Below are positions 50,540-61,599 of a stretch of DNA of 64,000 bases, piece by piece. The DNA lies in NCBI GenBank assembly GCA_013398295.1, contig VZSF01008841.1, forward strand, positions 1-64,000. Reading direction: 5' to 3'. Below the pieces are notes generated by a model. That model was given only the letters and a program-made list of their open reading frames with translations, did not search any database and was not told the origin of the DNA. The position numbers and the translations under genes are program-made. Positions within the stretch are counted from its first letter, which is position 1; each line of letters opens with the position of its first letter. This stretch comes from Chionis minor (taxonomy: Eukaryota; Chordata; Aves; Charadriiformes; Chionididae).

Positions 50540-50752
50540 CGCCAATATTTTGGTTATGCTCAACAGTGAATGCACAGCATCAAGGTCTTCTCTTACATTC
50601 ATGCTGACAGCCTCCCACGCCCCAGCCCCAAGGAGCAGGCTAGTGGCAGGCAAGAGATGGGGAGAGGACACAGCTGATCCGAACCAGCCAGGACAATATT
50701 CCACACCATGCCACACTGTGCCCAGCAATACAGCTAGGACAGGGGATAGATA

Positions 50753-50787
50753 GTGTGGGGGTGCGTGTGGGGGGGTGGGTGTGTGTC
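50753..50787 (+). repeat. G-rich GTG tract inside the LTR
   Basis: Alternating GTG and G-run sequence with runs of five and seven or more G, plus a further GGG. It fits a quadruplex-prone segment and lies between the U3-like blocks and the polyadenylation signal of the LTR fragment. It may be an expansion that arose after insertion. Confidence 0.8.
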
Positions 50788-50910
50788 TTCCAAGGTAGCT
50801 CTTTCTCGGAGACTTGCTTGCCAGGCATCAGCCTGCTTGTGAGAGGCGATGAGTGACCGCCTTGGCATTGCTTGTGGTTTTGTTGTTTCTTCAGTTTTTT
50901 CTCTTCGCTT

Positions 50911-50916
50911 AATAAA
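50911..50916 (+). promoter_or_regulatory. LTR polyadenylation signal
   Basis: AATAAA is embedded in the LTR block TTAATAAACTGTCTTTA. In retroviral LTRs this hexamer directs transcript 3' end formation at the R/U5 boundary. Its placement about 135 bp before the LTR end is plausible for the element. Confidence 0.6.
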
Positions 50917-51048
50917 CTGTCTTTAGCTCGACCCTTGAGCTTCCCTGTGTTTGCTTTTCCTATTCTCTCCCCAGTCCCATCGGGCAGATGGGAGCGAGCA
51001 AGTGGCTGTAGGGGTACTTAGCTGCCGGCCTGGGTCAACCCGCCACAA

Positions 51049-53742
51049 TGCAGTAAGTCCTTTGGTTTTACATTCTTTCCCTTCTCCTTTGCTGTGCTCA
51101 CGCCGTTAAGCATAAACAACACTTTGTTCTGGATCACTGTTTTCAAACAGTCTCAATTCCTGAAAAGAATTCCCAAAGCAAACCAAATCCTGTGCAATAC
51201 CTGGGTATCATCAGCAGAGGTCAATAGAAAGGAAGAACCAAAGAGCTCCATCCTCAATGCAAGGACAGACTACGCAAAAGACTGAGCTATTGCTGAAGGC
51301 AAACTATGCCATCTGCATATAGAATCAATACACCACCTCTTCTCATCCATACTCATCTTGATGACACAAAGTAGCAAGAAAAAGGTATTTACATATTAGA
51401 ATGAACATTTAGTGCCTAATATTCCTAAACACTTCCGTAAGAAATGTAACTTTCTGTTACTAGTTGTAAGGAAAAAAAAGGCAAAATATAACGGGGAGTT
51501 CAATTCCTAAAATTCCTGCCAAATTTTTTTTTTCAACATTAAAATTTAAATATTCCATAGAGATACAGTTTTTGATAGAGAAGGAACGTTGTATATCTTT
51601 CTCCATTTTATCATTTAGAACAATAAAGCACTTGCCTGCATCAAGTTCTTCCCACAAAACGTCCAATGCCATTTCCAAGTTTCATACGCATTAGGTTCAG
51701 CGAAGAGTATACTGGACTATGCAGCCTTAACACTGTAGAGGAGCAGCCTGAAATCAGGCTTTCAGATATACTGATTAAATAAAGAGAAAGCCACTGCAAC
51801 CTCCTATATAGCAACATGTTTGTGGTTTATTTTAACATTAGCTCTACTACAAGGATTTAGAAGTCACAAAAAGAACTCGCATTCCTAATTTTTTTCCTGG
51901 AGAAATACACCCTCTAGACTTCCACCTCACCAATAAAACTCTTTAAGGGTACTTCATGAAAATGGAACACCTATTTCAAAAACCTGTGAAGTCAAGAGTG
52001 GCTTTTTTTTCTTACTGCAAGGAAAACCAAAGTGTAGGAACAGAACATTTATATGGCCAAGCACAGATAGCCATGTTTTCAGCCAGAAATAGAAAGGTTT
52101 TAATACTTTTAGACATACACTTCCTTCTAAAGTACATGTACATCCAAGAACTGAGGTTTCTGTATGGAAAATAAACATTTCCAAGTCCGATGTAGGTCAC
52201 AAAATACATCCCAGATTTACTATATAGACTCACAGAGTCAAGAAAAAAAGACTTTATTTATTTTATGGCTCCTCAATCACAGTATTTTCTGTTTTAGAAA
52301 GGTTCGTCATTTTCTAAAACTTTGAATTAACCACAGAAGTTGTCTGTATATATAAATTACAACTCATGTATTTGTTTATTTTACCTTTTGTAGAACTGAA
52401 AAAGACAAGCAAGCAAGCGTTCTATTAGTACTGTTCTGGTAAGTTGAATAGGCTAATGTGCAATCTGTGTATCACTTAATATATGAAATGCTGTCCTGCA
52501 ATTTTAAAGAGAGAAAATCAGAATGCATTGTCCAGAACTTGGGAATATAAAATTAATGAAAAATATCTATGTACCTCAGTTTAATGAAACAACATCTGGT
52601 CGGTTACCCGTCTAACAAAAAGCATATAAACAAGCCTGACGCACAACAGAAGTATGAAAAGTATGTATTTTCTAAATGTTACCATCTGGGAGCTTTATGC
52701 AAGAATAAATACTCTTATTGGCTGAATAAATTCTCTGATTCTCTATGAGCGCAGAACACTAAGTGGCTTCCCACAGTGGCCTCATTACATAAAGTTCTCT
52801 TAGGAGTTATTCTGCTGTGTATTTCTGCTCCATATCCTAGCAAGTATTGACCTACTCCATTTATTGTAATCATGGCTAGATTTCACCTAGCTTAATGAAG
52901 TAATCATACTTTTTTCCAAAACCAGAAAGCATATTTCAAGCAAGAATAAGTGAAGGTAATAATGACAGCTTGTAACAAAGATTTAAGTTGAATGCCAAAT
53001 ACTTTAAAAGTCAGATCAATTATTTAACTAAAATGAGAGGTAAGAAGGATTCAATACACCTTTTTCCCTTCCCCTTTGCCTTCTCCCTAAACCGACCTAC
53101 TAATATCCTGTGAGACTGAGACTGTATTTTCCTACATCCGAAAAAATGCAAAGTTCCCAATTACTAAAATAGGTAGTGACTAGGAACATGTGGCTCAGCT
53201 CAAATAGATGAGGTGAAAAGTCTTTTTAATTATTAATTAAATTCCATAATTTTAATTTCCCCATTCTTGAAATTCCAAACCTTATTCCGTAACAAAAATT
53301 CAACAAAAAAGGAAGCGAAAATAGCTACTGGTTGCAGGCAACGCTCTGCTCAACTTCTGTGCGGGGAAGCATTTGTCTACAAAAATAGCCGTAGCTCCTA
53401 GCGAAAACTCAGTCGAAGTTTATGTTATAGCAACTTTATCACATTACAAGGCAAAACCTCCCACTGCTGCTGTGACAAGACGACAGCAGGAGATGGTGAA
53501 CACCTCCAAAGCACAGGCACAGGCGCACGCTGGAAAGTGGAAAAAACAGCCTAAGTTGTCTTCAGCCTCTGCTAGCTGCTGCACAGACATTTTAAACAAC
53601 TGTTTAGCACACAATTTCTAGTGAATTTGTATGAAATATATGTATTTCTTATCTGAAATAAAGGTCTCTCATGTCCAGCTATGTTTTTGGTTAACGTCCC
53701 TTCGAATTCTTCCCAACTGGTAAAAGCATTTAAAAAAAACAA
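51049..53742. other. AT-rich non-coding stretch
   Basis: No gene or repeat body is recognised. Frames at 51954-52233 on both strands and 53373-53621 are under 85 codons and lack domains. Confidence 0.6.
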
Positions 53743-53768
53743 GGGGGAGGAGGGGGGAAGGAGGAGGG
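53743..53768 (+). repeat. Polypurine G-rich tract
   Basis: GGGGGAGGAGGGGGGAAGGAGGAGGG-type sequence, all purine, flanked by A-rich low-complexity DNA on both sides. It has three runs of three or more G plus several GG pairs, so a quadruplex or triplex is possible. It sits about 250 bp upstream of the CpG-rich block. Confidence 0.85.
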
Positions 53769-54113
53769 TAAAAATTAAATAATTAAAAAGCAAAAAAAAT
53801 TAAAAAGCCCTTCATTAGTAGGGACCCCAGCTGCTTGTGTAGTTACCTGTCCCAGTGTGCACTTCCTATTCACATATTAAAACAAATGACCTACCGGCAG
53901 TCTCCAGGCTACAGCATGCAGGCCTTCTGCAATGCCGACAACCTCAGCGTGCTCTCTTGAAAGGTTTAAGTGCTATTTATCAACTTCTTTTTGGTTGTTT
54001 GGCCGGCACTCGGACAGCCCCCATCCCTTCCCCTGTGCGGGAGAGGCCCCGCTCTGCTGAGGGGACCCTGCCGCGCCCGGTGTGGGCGGGAGCCAGCACC
54101 TGCCCTGGCTGGT

Positions 54114-54127
54114 CAGAACCGGTTCTG
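54114..54127. repeat. 14-bp palindrome with AACCGGTT
   Basis: CAGAACCGGTTCTG is perfectly self-complementary and contains the grainyhead-like (GRHL/TFCP2) consensus AACCGGTT. The same 8-mer occurs once more at 5978-5985. The palindrome is seen directly, but factor binding is inferred. Confidence 0.8.
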
Positions 54128-54132
54128 GCCGG

Positions 54133-54152
54133 CCCTGCCCGCCCCCGCTCCC
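54133..54152 (-). other. Canonical G-quadruplex motif
   Basis: On the plus strand four C-runs (54133-54135, 54138-54140, 54142-54146, 54150-54152) are separated by 2, 1 and 3 bases. On the minus strand this is G3 AGC G5 C G3 CA G3, a textbook short-loop quadruplex motif. It is located in the CpG-rich block. Confidence 0.8.
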
Positions 54153-54432
54153 GCCAAGCCCAGCCGCGAGGCCCGGCGGCCGGCCCAGCCTGCTGGCACC
54201 CAAGGGCACGGCACCGCCACGCAGCCCTCCCCACCGCCCCTCGCCTCGCCAGGGGAACTGGGATAGACCCGGTCCCCACTCTCCTCAGTCGTCTTTTCCC
54301 CAGCACCTGGAGGTTCGTGCTGGTTTGCAGTGAAATAGATGAAAGAAGCGTCCCTAGCTTGGGACTGATTTGCCTAACACAGAGCGGTAATTTTGTTCAT
54401 GTCCGACTTCCCTCCCCCATCAGTGTTCTTGA

Positions 54433-55075
54433 CGCAGAATCCCAGGGGTTGGCAGGGACCTCTGGAGATCATCTGGTCCAACCCCCCTGCCAGAGCAGGT
54501 CCACCTACAGCAGGCGGCACAGGATGGCATCCAGGCGGGTTTGGGATGTCTCTGGAGTCAGAGACTCCACCACCCCTCTGGGCAGACTGTTCCAGGGCTC
54601 TGCCACCCTCAAAGGAAAGTTGTTCCTCCTCATGTTCAGATGGAACTCCCTATGTTCCAGTTTGTGCCCGTTCCCTCTCGTCCTGTCACTGGGCACCACT
54701 GAAAAAAGACCAGCCCCCTCCTCCTGGCACCCTCCCTTTAAGTATTTATTTATAAGCATTGATGAGATCCCCCCCTCAGTCTGCTCTTCTCCACACTAAA
54801 AAGACCCAACTCCCTCAGCCTCTCCTCGTAAGAAAGATGTTCCGGCCCCCTGATCATCTTCGCAGCCCTTTGCTGACCCCTCTCCAGCAGTTCCCTGTCC
54901 TTCTGGAACTGGGGAGCCCAGAACTGGACACAGGACTCGAGTTGCGGTCTCACCAGGGCAGAGTAGAGGGGGAGGATGACCTCCTTCCACCTGCTGGCCA
55001 CACTCTTCTTGACGCACCCCAGGATGCCACTGGCCTTTTTGGCCATAAAGGCACATTTGGACCAGGTCTCAAAAA
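54433..55075 (-). mobile_element. CR1 LINE, 5'-truncated, with ORF2 C-terminus
   Basis: This is the minus-strand 3' end of a CR1 retrotransposon. Its 3' terminus (rightmost bases of the element, lowest coordinates) is the CR1-type block whose plus-strand form reads GAATCCCAGGGGTTGGCAGG from about 54437. The ORF2 tail is well preserved. The piece from about 55060 down to 54760 contains [27 protein letters not shown] and [14 protein letters not shown] segments ([10 protein letters not shown] here). The piece 54759-54505 contains [20 protein letters not shown] and ends ILCRLL plus a stop at 54505. The two pieces are in different frames, and the break coincides with a seven-base homopolymer at 54769-54775. 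The 3' UTR is about 70 nt. The 5' edge is uncertain: sequence stays GC-rich to about 55260, but I cannot recognise CR1 codons beyond about 55075. Better preserved than the copy at 9366, so probably younger or of a different subfamily. Confidence 0.95.
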
Positions 55076-55260
55076 CCGAAGAGGCTTCTCCAGGCTTCCA
55101 GCAGGAACCACCACGAGGGGTCACAGTCTGAAAGCGCTGCCAAAGCCCTGGCGGTTTCGTTGTGGTGCTCCCAGAAGTGGTGGGAGACATAGCGAAGCAG
55201 GCACGTAACAGAAAGCCAGCACATCTCCTTGTTACTCAGTCCCTCCAGCTCTTGGGGTTA
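55076..55260. other. GC-rich continuation beyond the CR1
   Basis: G+C stays higher than in the flanking DNA and the CR1 minus frame remains open to 55190, but the residues are not recognisable as CR1. This may be the 5' remainder of the same copy, an adjacent insert, or the pre-insertion sequence. Confidence 0.4.
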
Positions 55261-57389
55261 GCGAGCATAACCGAGTACACAGAGAAATATCTGCAAATAA
55301 GGTTTTGTCTACGTGGATTCTTAACTCCAGCCTTTTTATAAGTCTCCCACATCCTTACTAAAAAGCGAGGAAAAAAAGATAGGGAAGGAAACGTCAACTC
55401 CAAACTCAGTTTTCTCTAAAGCAAGAATGATCATTAAACACTTTGGCATATGTATACAATATAAAATTCAACACTGAGATATAGTTAATAAATTCAAAGC
55501 CATGTCATTTCACCTTGCATCATCTGGCCTTGGTATCTGGCACACTGCAAAGAATCAGGTAGGTGGGATTAGTAACTGTAAATTAGGTAGGTAGCGTAAC
55601 AGCTAAGGTCAACTGTACCTTACCAGTGCAGCAGAGTATGGGTTGTGAAAAGCTTACACACCCAGAAAAAAGGTACCTTTCAAAAGGAAATGTTTACTAC
55701 AGTAGAAAAAGTTGCACTGCCCCACTGCTGCAGAGTTTTATTCACTCATTCACAAACACAGAAGATCCGAGACACATTCCCATTCACAGCATGCTAACAT
55801 TAATAGATCTCCAGGTTTTTCCCTTTTTGTATAACTTCAAAAGCCAATTCCCCTCTGTGTTTTTATACCTGTTGAAAAGTTAATAGCCAGATGTAGTCAA
55901 AAGTTCAACAAGGCTTTAGTCTCTCATGATTTATTTTTCAGTTAGTTTTCACAGATAATTAGCATCAAATCAGACTCAAGTTCTCCCTCTCCACTCGATT
56001 TTCTTTTTTTTTTGCCCTAAATATCAATGTTTTAATTTTACATTTAGATGAATATTAAAGCCAAAAAGTTTCTTTCTTCTGTCCCCTTCCCTGTCCACGG
56101 GTGAAATATAATTCATTGTATGCAATGCAGGTACAGTACATATGACTGCATTCCAAAGTAACTTGTGCTTTCACTTCAGTGAAACTTACTTCAGTATTTA
56201 TTTACTTCAGTAATTATTAATTCGTATAACAGTATTAGATATTCAGAATGCTATTTCTAGCTCAGTGAGCTGTTTAGGAGTTGTTAACAGGAAGTTGTTA
56301 TATACCTAATGCAATTTATTTCAAAGCAGAGGAAGTTCAAAACGAATCATGATTGCTTTCCGGCTTTTAAATTCACATCGTGCAAACATCAGCACTGAAT
56401 GTAATACTGGATAAAGGCATGTTTTAAAACCAAAGCGTTAAATAAAACGGCTAGAAAGAATATCAGCTGAAACACATGACTACTAGTCACAGAAAGGATG
56501 AAGACTGGCACTGGTTTTAAAAGATGAGGTGTTTGTGGGCTTTTCCTTTGTAACACGTAACAGAGAACTGGAACATTGTATATAGAGAACGACACAGCTC
56601 ATAGTGCTCAGGGACCCTTTTTAGAAACTTCTGAATTGGATTCAGACCGGAATCAGATTTCAAACAAAAATATTTTGAGCATTTCTGTAACTCTAGTCTA
56701 CCTCAATGAAAAGCTGACATTTCAAAGGTACTAATTACTGAAACTTCTCCCTGGCAAGTCACTCACTACAGCTACCACGGAAAACACATTTTTATATTCT
56801 GCATTTTGCATACACTGTAACTAGAATTTGCCAGCTTGCTGACTGATGCCCTCAATAAAATCTGTTTACAACACAAGATACGGTTACACAAGATACACAA
56901 CAACACTGTTACAAGATCTGTAACAGGGATTAAATTTATATTCTGTATGAATGGGAACTCGGTTCTTCAGCAGTATTTAAGGACTTTGGAAAAGAAACGG
57001 TGCACCTTTTCTGCGGCTCTTTCCTCATTCTTTTGACACCTTCCCCCAAGAGGTTTAATATGAAAAAGTTGTCCTTAAAAGTAAAGAATAAATAGTCTCT
57101 TCAAGAACTAATCTGCTACACAGCCACAGAATTATGATTTCAAGATTTACCCAAGTATCTTCAAAATGAAAATTTGAAAAAAACCTTCTCCTAATAAAAT
57201 AAAGGTAATTTATGTGCAACAGCAATCCTGGTTATACATAGTAGTACAGGCATAAAAAAACATAACATTTAAAGAGGGAAGACCTTGGCAAAAAGACAGA
57301 GTGTAGCAATACCTTTTTACAGCAATCTGCCTTAACAGGTATTCCAGCATAATAAATATACTATCTGTGTCCGTAATGTGTATTCAGCA

Positions 57390-57720
57390 TGTGTAAAAGT
57401 CATGCAGCTGAACACATTGACACTTCAGTGGGAGGTCAAATTATTGTTTTGGCACTTCTGTCATGCCTGTCATTTCAATTCCACTTTATCAAATTACAGA
57501 TTGCTAGATAGAGTTGGATAAAGGGAAAGAGACACACACACACACACGGAGGAGCAATTGTCATCACTTCAGTTGTGAAATTCCATAATTGCATGTCAGT
57601 GACAGAACAAGAGAGCAGTAATAGGACTGACATTATGATCACTCAAATACTATGAAACTTTCCAACAAGACTTTGCACTGTGTCAATCCACATGCCAGGA
57701 AATGAACTGGATTTCTGACT
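57390..57720. promoter_or_regulatory. Candidate conserved enhancer-like block
   Basis: High-complexity sequence on both sides of a short CA repeat. It contains AGGTCAAATTATTG, CTGTCATTTCAATTCC (TGTCA, MEIS/PBX-like), GAGCAATTGTCATCAC, CATAATTGCATGTCAGTGACAG and TGACATTATGATC. The repeated TGTCA/TGACA and ATTA cores suggest regulatory sequence, but there is no conservation evidence. Confidence 0.25.
57532..57547 (+). repeat. (CA)8 microsatellite
   Basis: Perfect ACACACACACACACAC run, preceded by GAGA and followed by GG. Short and probably stable. Confidence 0.9.
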
Positions 57721-60700
57721 ATTTCCTCACACTAGAATTGCCAGTATTTATTAGGCTTCCTAATGCCATGTGTTAAATCTTAGGGCAAGTTTCAGCTATT
57801 TTTCCATAAGTAGTGCTTTTACTTGAAGACAAGATAAACTAAGAAAATGAAAAGATAAATACCTTGATTATAAAATATCACTAAAAGTAACATGAATAAT
57901 AAGTGATACCTAAACAACTTACAGTATGTGTTTGATTCAAATTCGCTTCTGAGTTTTAGGACATCTAGAACGCAGCAGATGTTGAGTTAAAATCATTGTG
58001 GTGGTGGTCATGGATTTCAAGTAACTTCTGGTAACAAAAAGACAACAACAAAAATCCCCACACCTTAGATAATTTTACCCTTTTGTGGAAGTGTTGAAAA
58101 CCTCCACCTCTGTTCTGAGGAAGACTCAAGAAGCATCGTGTAAATCTGACTTACGTGAGCTGAGATGTCAGGGGAAACCTTGTGTGTATTGTGAAACGTA
58201 GATACTGTTCTTGGAACAGCTCGTTATTCTCACTTCTAGGTTCATCTCCCTCATTTCTGAATTCAACAGTCAATCCGCCGCTATATTCTCTGTGGTCCTG
58301 TCACACTATGGTTCAGTAATACTCCTTACTGGTTTTGTACAACAGTTAAAAAGGCAGATTAGGAATAATTTGTTCACTCTAATAGACACCAGAAGGCTCA
58401 TTAATGTTCAAGACTTCCTTAGATTCCTCTGAATCTATATCCAAACACAATTTAGACACTTTCTTATCAATCCATTGGAGGCAGTGATCTTCCCTCATCA
58501 AAAAAATAAATTTCTTTTAATGTGAGGAAAAAAATGCATCTCAAACTGTACAAAATGATAGATTGCATGATGCTTTCATTAAGGGAATAAAAGTGACACT
58601 CATATTCACTGATAGGAAACTCCTAAACAGCAGAAAAAGGGATTATAAAGAAAGGAAACAGTATATAAATACATCTACATCTTAGATGCCAGTAGTTGTG
58701 TTGGTCCCTCCAGGATACTTCTTACCAGCTCTTCACTATTTGATACCCCTTCCTACTAATAACACAAACTTTTCCCTTAAACTTTCATGGTATTTTCATA
58801 TGATCATAATAAATTTTAAAAAAAAGAAAAAATGCAAGAAGTCATAGAACAGGCTATGCAAAACCCATCTGTAACGCTTTTTCTTATTCTCTTCATCTTG
58901 TTTCAGACTCACTTTGTAACCTTGCCTATGTCCCCCCTCCACACTTCTATTTCCCCATATGTAACTCGAGCAATATAAATATAAGTACTTTCCTCACCGG
59001 TGTTTTTAATTTATTTGTAAAGTACTTAGAGATCCTCTGACAGAAGGTACTAAAAAAAATAAAAATTATAAAATATTTTCCACAGCAGGCCTAGAAGAGG
59101 CAAGGCATTACTGCTCATACCATTTCCCACAGAAGGTAATGGGGAGTTATGAAACATTATGTCACTACAGGGAAATTTTCTAACTTACTGACCTATCATG
59201 TTATTGGCCTAATGCACACCCATAAAGTCTATTGCTCTCATAAAGCCTCTGCACTCTCGGCTCAAAAGTGGTAAATTTTCAAGTCAAGATGCATCTCGCA
59301 CATATTCTCTCCATGAGCTACTTTCCTTCTCAGGAACGGAAAATGAAGAAAGATACCCTGAGTGTCCTTGAGCCATCAAGCTAATAACACTTAGCTGCTA
59401 GTTAACGGTCAGCGTTACGTTGCCTGCAAGGAATACTGAAGAGAACGTCATTGCACATTACAGCAAAAGTGAGTCTGTTACTAAAAGGAGTAAGCTGAAA
59501 TCAAACAAAAATGAAGCAGCCAAAGCTGAAGAATAAAACATTCCTAGCATAGTAAAAGCCATCTGAAACAATATCACCCAGCGCAGAAAGGTCGTTCTAA
59601 GTTAACTTTCCATTCAGTTTTCAGTGTCTCAGTTTTCCACTTCAGATGGAAATACAACAAAAGAGAGGTGAGGGAGTAAGAACTGCATGTTAGAGTTTTG
59701 GGTTTACACCGTTGCCATGAATTAGCCTGATGACACAACAAGCGCAATTGCAGAGTAAACCGAAGTATTCCCTTTGTGCTCTGTTCACATCTCAATGACA
59801 GAGCAGGATAGGCAGAAATCTTATTTCTAGTTTCTTTTTCATGTATTTTTGAAGACTCTTGCTTTATGCAAGTCCCATATAAACATATGGAAAAAAAGAA
59901 ACTTGTTAAGACAAAATGAAGACATGAACTGAGATTAAATAAAGGGTGAGGACTATTTATCAGGTGGAAGTTTTTCAGGTAATGGGAGGTGATGGAGCCA
60001 GTGTAAGAAGAATAAAAAAAAAGCTTTACACGCTAGCAGTTTTTCAGAAGTGGAGACCGAGACTAGAGTTTGGTTACAGCAAATGGCAGAGAAGATTGTA
60101 AAGGAATTCACATGCTCTCCCTCTTGGCACAACGGCCAATATCCTGATTAACTGCCTTCAACCATTTAGTTTGCCGCGACAAACAGAGTAGTAAAACATG
60201 GGTAGTAAAAACCACAACTGCCATCACCCATGCAAGAGCAAAACCTCACACTGAAAACCATCACAGCCTTTGAAATTATAACTGAAGTTCCAAAACACCA
60301 TGCGACTAGCTTCAGCAACCAATGTATTTATAAAATAGTAATAAACCCCCCACACACACTTTGTCTGTTTTTAACAGGTTTCTCTCTATGAAAATTTAAG
60401 GGTCATGTTTTTACACGTATTTCTTTGAAAAGCAAAGCTGAGACATTTCCATGATCACACGATTCATTAAACATCAAATACTGTGATGTTCCAAATGAAG
60501 GCATGAGATCAAAACAAAACAGGTTTGGGTGTGACAAACAAAGAAAGGAACCCCACCTAGGTAGGAAATAAGTCGTACAGATGGCAATGGTAAACGCAAT
60601 TTAGTACCACCTAATAATACAGGCCAGTTACAGCAGATTGCTGATTACTTGTCACTTGCTATTCTCAAACCTGAGGGCTTTTATCCTTGCAGAAAACATT

Positions 60701-60959
60701 AGTAGGATCTTACATAAAAAGGTCAGTTGAACAACGGAAGGAGAGACAGATCATAGTCATAAAGTAGTTAGGATAATTAAATGCTATTTTGTAATTTATG
60801 GAAAAGATTTCAAAATAATAATTACAGTTATTAAATTTGAGTTTGTCTTCAGGCAACGTTTTAGCCGTGGTTTTATCAATTCCTACTTCAGAAGTTAAAA
60901 GATTAAGAAACTTCAAGAAAAAAGACTGCAAGAAAAGGCACCTTGCAGTTTTATATTTT

Positions 60960-61130
60960 GTTGTTAACTGGGAAAATTTTCCATTAATTACTAATGATAT
61001 ACTTCATTAGTAGTATATTTCATTATAGAAGTGCAAATTATTAGATACTAATGATGCATGTCCTAATTGCAGCAGTTTGTCTTGATTTCAAGATATACGG
61101 AATAAAAATATTTATTTACAAAGTTCATGT
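60960..61130. promoter_or_regulatory. Candidate homeodomain-site cluster with hairpin
   Basis: The TAAT/ATTA core occurs many times: CATTAATTACTAATGA, TTCATTAGTAG, TTCATTATAG, AAATTATTAG, ACTAATGATGCATG and CCTAATTGC. Within it ACTAATGA (60990-60997) and TCATTAGT (61004-61011) form a perfect 8-bp inverted pair with a 6-nt spacer, extendable to about 11 bp with one G-T wobble. Paired, oppositely oriented homeodomain sites suit dimeric binding. The function is inferred. Confidence 0.25.
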
Positions 61131-61599
61131 TCTATAAATTACATTAAGTTCCTAACTTATGCTTTCAATAGACACAAAACAATGTCGTCTTACTGAGCAA
61201 GACCGATATATCTTTATTTGATGACCACTGCCATCGGTCACTGGTAATCTGTATCCCTGGACTGTAAAGTAAATCTGCCACTTAAGCTCAGTGGAAGCTT
61301 CAGTTTTGGGACCTAGCACAGAGAAAAGATGAAACATATCGTGTAACAACAACAGGCATTAATTAAATTTCTGTTCTTTCAAAATGCTTCAAGAAATTAA
61401 CAAAATGAAGATAAATTCAGGGCTTTGCAAGACAATTCTTTATGTTAATTGTAGTTTCCGCATTTGAAAGCTAGAGCACTGAACAGATTGTCATTGCTGT
61501 TGGATAAAAATTGTACTTCCAGCAAGTCAAAATACAAACCATAACCCAAAACTTAGCAAATCTTATGTCTGCTGTTACTGCTTTAGTGATTAGTGAGGA

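Larger units (their letters stand above)
50540..51048 (+). mobile_element. Avian endogenous-retrovirus LTR fragment (ERVL-like)
   Basis: The right edge is clear: the element ends TGGGTCAACCCGCCACA at 51048 with the canonical terminal CA. From 5' to 3' I recognise blocks of an LTR common in birds. U3-type blocks are CATCAAGGTCTTCTCT (50578-50593) and GGACAATATTCCA (50691-50703). Then come the GCTTGCCAGGCATCAGCCTG region, AATAAACTGTCTTTA with the polyadenylation signal at 50911-50916, and a U5-like pyrimidine-rich stretch. No coding part, primer-binding site or second LTR follows, so this is a solo or truncated LTR. I could not find the left TG edge or a duplication of the flanking ATGCA, so the start is approximate. 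The ERVL class is assigned from memory of similar avian LTRs. Confidence 0.7.
53990..54330. promoter_or_regulatory. CpG-island-like block, candidate promoter
   Basis: My hand count gives about 25 CpGs in the 300 bp from 54001, with G+C near 70 percent. That is close to the usual CpG-island thresholds and in sharp contrast to the AT-rich flanks. It contains Sp1-type GC boxes (GCCCGCCCC near 54137-54146, best read on minus), a four-run G-quadruplex motif on the minus strand (54133-54152) and the palindrome CAGAACCGGTTCTG (54114-54127). A 314-codon plus frame passes through it, but that frame runs on antisense through the CR1, so it is not evidence of coding. It may be an orphan CpG-island promoter for a non-coding or alternative transcript, or GC-rich sequence carried in with a repeat. 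Confidence 0.45.
55261..61599. other. AT-rich non-coding stretch
   Basis: No gene is recognised, and no open frame exceeds about 85 codons with meaningful composition. Two enhancer-like blocks and a CA repeat are listed separately. Confidence 0.6.

Noticed and set aside
53855..54799. 314-codon plus-strand open frame, the longest in the window
   Set aside because: It runs through a CpG-rich block (few stops by composition) and then antisense through the CR1 ORF2. Several other frames on both strands are open over the same block, and it has no recognisable domain.
54759..55208. 149-codon plus-strand frame
   Set aside because: It is the antisense shadow of the CR1 ORF2 tail on the minus strand.
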